Origin: Nonomuraea muscovyensis
GTDB lineage: Bacteria > Actinomycetota > Actinomycetes > Streptosporangiales > Streptosporangiaceae
Reading direction: 5' to 3'
Length of the DNA: 64,000 bases
Assembly: GCF_014207745.1 (NCBI RefSeq)
Contig: NZ_JACHJB010000003.1
Coordinates: forward strand, 558,001 to 622,000
Positions 59,929-64,000 of this stretch are shown here, piece after piece. Made by a program: the position numbers and the translations under genes. How positions within the stretch are numbered: position 1 is the stretch's first letter; the number at the start of each line of letters is the position of its first letter. The notes below the pieces were generated by a model. That model worked only from the letters and a program-made list of their open reading frames with translations, searched no databases and was not told the origin of the DNA.

Positions 59929-60160
59929 CGTGCTTCTCCAGCAACCGGACCGCCTTCGTGAACGAGCTCATGTCGATCATCTCGTCGGTGTCGATCATGA
60001 CGTCGAACTCGTCCTCGATCGCGGCGACCAGCGCCATGTGGGCCAGCGAGTCCCACTGCGGGATCGCCCGGTATTCGAGATCGTCGACATCGGCGCCCGC
60101 CGGGAGGCTCAGGGAGGCGCGGAAGACGTCGCGCAGCCGGTCGAGGTGGGTCATCGTCAC
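59909..60160 (-). CDS. acyl carrier protein
   Basis: The 83-aa protein has the phosphopantetheine site D37-S38-L39 in IPQWDSLAHMALVAAIEDEFDVMI and the acidic helix DTDEMIDMSSF. It would carry the acyl chain as a thioester for the ligase, reductase and LuxC/LuxE-like enzymes of the same run. It is the first gene of that run. TACACT (minus strand, about 60188-60193) could be its -10 box. Confidence 0.9.
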   Translation of the reverse strand: MTMTHLDRLRDVFRASLSLPAGADVDDLEYRAIPQWDSLAHMALVAAIEDEFDVMIDTDEMIDMSSFTKAVRLLEKHGAGASS

Positions 60161-60314
60161 TCACTCTCTGTGGTCGAACCGAGACGTAGTGTAGCTCTGA
60201 TCGTGCGCGGCTCAAACCGAGACCCCGTCGCGGGTAATGGAACCGTATAACGCCGGATGGCGCGCGGGCGCGGCTGGGAATGTCGGACGGGGCGCTCCCA
60301 CCGCTACAGGGGAA

Positions 60315-61157
60315 ATGATGGACGAATCAAATCACTGGTACGGTCACTCCCGCATTCTCGCCAGATACTGCGGGCTGTCCGACGACACCCCCCGGCGTAT
60401 CCAGGGGTTTGTACAGCACGGCTGGAACTATTTGCACGGATTTCCGCCCAACGACCATTGGTGCAGTCCGGGATATCCCCGTTTCATCTGGAGTGACGTG
60501 CTCAGACGCCGTGGCTGGTCCATGGGACGCCGCGGCCACTACCTCATCGGCGCGCCCTGGACATACCTGCTCCACCTGGAGCCGGACCTCGGCAGGATTC
60601 CCGAGAGCGAGCGCCGGGGCACCATCTGGTATCCCTTCCACGGCTGGGAGAAGAACGCCGTCAGCGGCGACCACTCCCGGCTCGCCGCCGAAATACGCGA
60701 GGTGGAGACCGGCCCCGTGACGGTGTGCCTCTATTGGCTGGAGTTCGCCAATCCGGACATCAGGCGCGCGTACGAGTCGGCCGGTTTCCGGCTCGTCTGC
60801 CACGGCGACCGCGGGTCCCGCTGGGACGGCAAGGGCCGCGACTTCCTGCGCGGGCAGCTCGCCGAGCTGCGCCGGCACCGCAGGGTCGCCTCCAACCGGC
60901 TGGGCAGCGCGCTGTTCTACGGCGCGTCCGTCGGCTGCGACGTCGCCGTCTACGGGGACCCGATGCAGTTCGAGGGTGAGCGGCCCGAGTACGGCGGCAC
61001 CGCGCGGCGGATGCGGCTGTGGCCCGAGCTGCACGGCGTGCGCGTCGATCCGGACCTGGCCGCCGAGGCCGCTCGGCGGGAGCTGGGATTCGACCATCAG
61101 GCGACACCGGAGGAGCTGCTGCGAATGTTCGGCTGGAAGCGGGTGCGATGCGCGTGA
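60315..61157 (+). CDS. putative GT-B-like surface-glycan protein
   Basis: The 280-aa protein matches no family I can name with certainty. The C-terminal half reads like the donor-binding half of a GT-B fold: HGWEKNAV, VTVCLYWLEFANPDIRRAYESAGFRLVCHGDR, then SNRLGSALFYGASVGCDVAVYGDPMQFEG, a pattern seen in epimerase/polysialyltransferase-type proteins. The N-terminal half has IRRIQGF-like and aromatic-rich segments (HGWNYLHGFPPNDHWC). A tandem ATGATG at 60315 follows AGGGGAA. It overlaps the next gene by 10 nt, so the two are coupled. Confidence 0.6.
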   Translation: MMDESNHWYGHSRILARYCGLSDDTPRRIQGFVQHGWNYLHGFPPNDHWCSPGYPRFIWSDVLRRRGWSMGRRGHYLIGAPWTYLLHLEPDLGRIPESERRGTIWYPFHGWEKNAVSGDHSRLAAEIREVETGPVTVCLYWLEFANPDIRRAYESAGFRLVCHGDRGSRWDGKGRDFLRGQLAELRRHRRVASNRLGSALFYGASVGCDVAVYGDPMQFEGERPEYGGTARRMRLWPELHGVRVDPDLAAEAARRELGFDHQATPEELLRMFGWKRVRCA

Positions 61158-62764
61158 ACGAGACCCCGGGCAACGTCCGCCTGATCGGTGGCGAGATGCT
61201 GCTCTGGTCCGACGCGGACACGGCCGCCGACTGGCGGGGCGTCGGCCTGGAGCTGGCGGGGCGGCTCGTCCCGGTGGGGGGCCGGGTGCTGCTGGCCGGC
61301 CCGCACCCGGCCGGGCTCGTCGCCGTCGCCCTGGAACGGGCGTCCCATGCCGCCGTCGTCGTGCGCTCCTACCCGGACGCGTGCGCCCTGGGCGAACGCC
61401 ACCGCTCGCTGACCGTCCACTGCGGCCGGCTGCGGGCGCTGACCGAGGAGGAGCCGTACGATCTGGTGCTGGCGCTCGACGGCCTGGGACGCACGCACTC
61501 CGCCGAGGAGCCGGCGCCGTCGTGGCGGGAGTCGTTCGAGGCGCTGGCCCGGCTGGTCGCGCCCGGCGGGCGGCTCGTCCTCGCGGTGCCCAACGACCTG
61601 GGGATCGACCGGTTCGTCGAGGCCAGGCCACCCGAGCGGGAGGGGTCTGACGGCCACTGGGAGCCGCACGGCTTCGACCCCACCCACCCCGGCGGGCCGG
61701 CCGCGCTCGACGCGGCGCTGGCGTCGGCGGGCCTGGTGGCCGGCGGGCGTTACGCCGCCTATCCCGGCCGGGACGCGCCCCGCGCGCTGCTGGAACACAC
61801 GCTGCTCGCGGAGGAACTGCCGGAGGCGCTCACGGTCCCGCTGGCCGCCCGCGGCGGCGACACCATGCTGGTGGCCGACCCGCTCCGGCTCGCCCGGCTG
61901 GCCTTCCGGCACGGCCTCGGCGAGCACCTCGCGCCCCTGTGGGTGACGGTGGCGACCCGACCCGCCGCCGATCCCGCCGCCGACCCGGCCGCCGATCCGC
62001 TCGCCGGCCTCCTGCCCGCCGGGCTGGTCGAGGTGGGGCGGGTCGTGCACGAGGTCACGGCCACCACCACCAGGCGGCTGCCCGACGGAAGCCCGCGCCC
62101 GATCCCGCGCGGGCGGGTCCTGGAGGAGGTGCTGGTCGAGGCGTGCGCCCGGGAGGACGTGCGCGCGGTACGCCACCTGCTCGCCAGGCTCGCCGACTGG
62201 GTCGAGGAGGGCGGCGACGCGCCCGCCGACAACCTGGTCTGGGACGGTGAGCGGTTCGCCGCGGTCACCCCGCTCCCCGCGCCGGTCGGCCCGGTGACCA
62301 CCCAGGTGGTGCTCTGCCGGATCCTGTGGCGGTTCGCCGTACGCCTGCTGGCGAGCGGACACCACCACCCGTGGCCGTGGCCGCAGTCGGCCGACCAGCT
62401 CGCGCTGACCCTGTGCGGGATGGCCGGCCGGCCGTGCGGCGAGGACGAGCTCGACCGGGCGCGCAAGCTCGACGCCGAGCTGGGCGAACCGGCCGTGCCG
62501 TCGGGGACGGCGCCCGCCTACCGCGACCTGCTGAGCACCCGCGACCGCCTGGCCGACCAGCTCACGGCCGCCCTGGCGCGCGTCGCCCGCCTGGAGACCA
62601 AGCTCACCTACCGCGAACGGGAGCTGGTACGGGCCAGGGCCAAGCTGCGCAGGACCCAGCGCCGGGCCGCCGCCCACCGCAGGACCCTCGGCTACCGCCT
62701 CTCACGCCGCCTCGCCCGCCCCCGCAAGGTCGCCCGCAGGATGCTGCGCCTGCTGTCCGGCTGA
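61148..62764 (+). CDS. SAM-methyltransferase-like protein with coiled-coil tail
   Basis: The 538-aa protein has an N-terminal Rossmann-like domain (about 25-170): VGGRVLLAGPHPAGLVAVALERAS, YDLVLALDGLGRTHSAEE and LVAPGGRLVLAVPNDLG, a class I methyltransferase layout with a degenerate SAM loop. The middle (about 200-440) is unrecognised and contains a short ADPAADPAADP repeat. The C-terminus (about 455-538) is a coiled coil followed by a very basic tail (RLSRRLARPRKVARRML). Similar tails occur in glycan-assembly proteins. The substrate is unknown. Confidence 0.7.
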   Translation: MRVNETPGNVRLIGGEMLLWSDADTAADWRGVGLELAGRLVPVGGRVLLAGPHPAGLVAVALERASHAAVVVRSYPDACALGERHRSLTVHCGRLRALTEEEPYDLVLALDGLGRTHSAEEPAPSWRESFEALARLVAPGGRLVLAVPNDLGIDRFVEARPPEREGSDGHWEPHGFDPTHPGGPAALDAALASAGLVAGGRYAAYPGRDAPRALLEHTLLAEELPEALTVPLAARGGDTMLVADPLRLARLAFRHGLGEHLAPLWVTVATRPAADPAADPAADPLAGLLPAGLVEVGRVVHEVTATTTRRLPDGSPRPIPRGRVLEEVLVEACAREDVRAVRHLLARLADWVEEGGDAPADNLVWDGERFAAVTPLPAPVGPVTTQVVLCRILWRFAVRLLASGHHHPWPWPQSADQLALTLCGMAGRPCGEDELDRARKLDAELGEPAVPSGTAPAYRDLLSTRDRLADQLTAALARVARLETKLTYRERELVRARAKLRRTQRRAAAHRRTLGYRLSRRLARPRKVARRMLRLLSG

Positions 62765-62779
62765 TCGAGAGGAGCACCA

Positions 62780-64000
62780 GTGCCCATCCTGTCGGTGATC
62801 GTCCCGTTCCACGACGTCGAGAAGTACCTCGGCGCCTGCCTCGACTCGCTGGTCGCGCAGACCCTGCGCGACCTGGAGGTGATCTGCGTCGACGACGGCA
62901 GCCGCGACGGCGGCGCGGCCGTGGTCGAGGCCCGGATGGCGGCCGACCCGCGCGTGCGGCTCGTCCGGCAGGACAACCACGGGGTCGGCCCGGCCCGCAA
63001 CACCGGCCTGCGGCACGCGAGCGGCCGCTACCTGGCGTTCGTGGACGGCGACGACATGGTGCCGCCGCGGGCGTTCCACCGGCTGGTGTCGTCGCTGGAG
63101 TCCACCGGGTCCGACCTGGCGTGCGGCAACGTCCTGCGGCTCCACCGCAACCTGCTCGTCCCGTCCTGGGCGCACAAGGAGGCCTTCGCCCGGCCGCTGC
63201 GGCGCACCCACATCACCCGCCACCCGCTGCTGGTCCGCGACCGCATGCTGTGGAACAAGGTCTACCGGCGCTCGTTCTGGGAGACGCTCGGGCTGCGGTT
63301 CCCCGAGCGGATGTACGAGGACCAGCCGGTCGCCATGGCCGCCCACGTGGGCGCGTCCTCGGTGGACGTGCTCAAGGGGGTCGTCTACCACTGGAGGCTG
63401 CGCGACGAGCGCTCCTCCATCACCGAGCGGCGCCTGGAGCCGGCCAACCTGCGCGACCGCCTGCTGTCGGTGCTGGAGACGTCGGCCCTGCTCGCCGAAC
63501 GGGCGCCGGAGCTCAAGCCGTACTTCGACCGCGACACGCTCGACATCGACATGGCCGTCGCGGTGGAGGCGGTGGCCCGCATGGGCGCCGCGGCCGACGC
63601 CGAGCTGCTCGACCTCGTCGGCGGCTACCTCGACGGCGTCGCGCCCGAGGAACTGCTGAACCTGCCGTTCGCGGACCGGCTCATGGTGCGCCTGCTGCAC
63701 CTGCGCCGCCCGGCCGAGCTGGCGGCCGTGTTCGACCGGGACCGCGACGGCCGCCTGTGGCCGCGCCTCGGCTCCGACGGTCTCGTGCGCAGACGCTGGT
63801 ACGCCCGGCATCCGGCCATGCCAAGGCCCCTGTCGGAGGTGACGGGCGAGCTGGCCCTGAACACCCGGCTGCTCGACATCGGCTGGCGCGACGGGCTGCT
63901 GTGCGGCGAGGCGTGGGCGACGGTCGGCCGGTTCGCGGTCGAGGGCCTGCGGCGGATGCGTGCCCGCGTCTGGCTGGAGGAACGCGGCACGGGCGACCGG
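62780..64000 (+). CDS. GT2 glycosyltransferase, cut by the right edge
   Basis: The first 407 residues show a GT-A domain: LSVIVPFHDVEKYLGACLDSLVAQTL, VICVDDGSRDGG (38-44), the DXD site FVDGDDMVPP (about 88-95), and MYEDQPVAMAAHV (catalytic base region). A teichoic-acid/glycerol-phosphate-type extension (RERRLEPANLRDRLLSVLET-like) follows and continues beyond the window. It transfers a sugar from a nucleotide donor to a surface polymer. GGAG precedes the GTG at 62780; 15 bp separate it from the previous gene. Confidence 0.9.
   Translation, partial: MPILSVIVPFHDVEKYLGACLDSLVAQTLRDLEVICVDDGSRDGGAAVVEARMAADPRVRLVRQDNHGVGPARNTGLRHASGRYLAFVDGDDMVPPRAFHRLVSSLESTGSDLACGNVLRLHRNLLVPSWAHKEAFARPLRRTHITRHPLLVRDRMLWNKVYRRSFWETLGLRFPERMYEDQPVAMAAHVGASSVDVLKGVVYHWRLRDERSSITERRLEPANLRDRLLSVLETSALLAERAPELKPYFDRDTLDIDMAVAVEAVARMGAAADAELLDLVGGYLDGVAPEELLNLPFADRLMVRLLHLRRPAELAAVFDRDRDGRLWPRLGSDGLVRRRWYARHPAMPRPLSEVTGELALNTRLLDIGWRDGLLCGEAWATVGRFAVEGLRRMRARVWLEERGTGDR

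Overview
The window looks like chromosomal DNA of a high-GC actinomycete. GC is very high, GTG starts are common, and there are many TetR, MerR, MarR, AraC and LuxR regulators. A membrane-anchored Ser/Thr kinase, a GabD2-type aldehyde dehydrogenase and a Cds1-like PLP protein fit the same group. Placement in Streptosporangiales (Nonomuraea-like) is a guess from gene style. No rRNA, tRNA, CRISPR array, prophage or intact insertion sequence was seen. Both ends cut through genes.

Layout. 1-2.8 kb: a partial gene, a methyltransferase, and a MerR regulator with a His-rich pentapeptide array. 2.8-7.5 kb: an amino-sugar operon on the minus strand (SIS isomerase/deaminase, NagA-type deacetylase, PfkB sugar-phosphate kinase, class II aldolase) opposite its DeoR regulator. 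7.6-11.2 kb: glpD and a secreted subtilisin with PKD domains. 11.4-14.2 kb: AraC and TetR regulators around an NAD-dependent reductase. 14.4-18.4 kb: an apparent amino-acid catabolic operon (DAACS transporter, threonine-synthase-like PLP enzyme, YheO/DauR-like regulator, RidA). 18.4-24.5 kb: an alpha/beta hydrolase with its TetR regulator, a rifampin-phosphotransferase-like protein, an SDR, and the wreck of a ferredoxin/ferredoxin-reductase pair. 24.6-30.7 kb: a class A beta-lactamase-like protein, PPK2, and a MarR/MBL/flavin-monooxygenase unit. 30.8-36.5 kb: an ADH-SDR pair under a TetR, a BrkB-like membrane protein, a LysE exporter and a short LuxR-type ATPase regulator. 36.6-43.2 kb: a propeller lipoprotein and a kinase with an outer sensor domain, then gabD2 and an RTX-like secreted protein. 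43.3-48.9 kb: a Cds1-like protein without the PLP lysine, SDRs, a GNAT, and an AsnC/decarboxylase pair. 49-50.6 kb: guaA. 50.6-54.7 kb: an aromatic-ring flavin monooxygenase, a TetR and a polytopic membrane protein.

54.7-64 kb is the most unusual region. A tightly packed minus-strand run encodes an acyl carrier protein, a FabG-like reductase, an AMP-dependent acyl ligase, a LuxE-like acyl-protein synthetase, a LuxC-like acyl reductase and a secreted NodB deacetylase. No luciferase subunits are present. It starts back to back with a plus-strand glycan-type run: a putative GT-B-like protein, a methyltransferase with a coiled-coil tail, and a GT2 glycosyltransferase. Together they suggest a pathway that makes an acyl aldehyde or its derivative for a surface glycan. 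This is inference from family roles and arrangement.

Small-scale features recur. Short tandem repeats with 12-, 13- and 15-bp units sit in spacers or in reading frames. Several regulator genes have a TANNNT-like -10 box 6-7 nt before the start codon, which suggests leaderless mRNAs. Several divergent promoters carry clear inverted repeats, and several convergent gene pairs share strong GC-rich hairpins.
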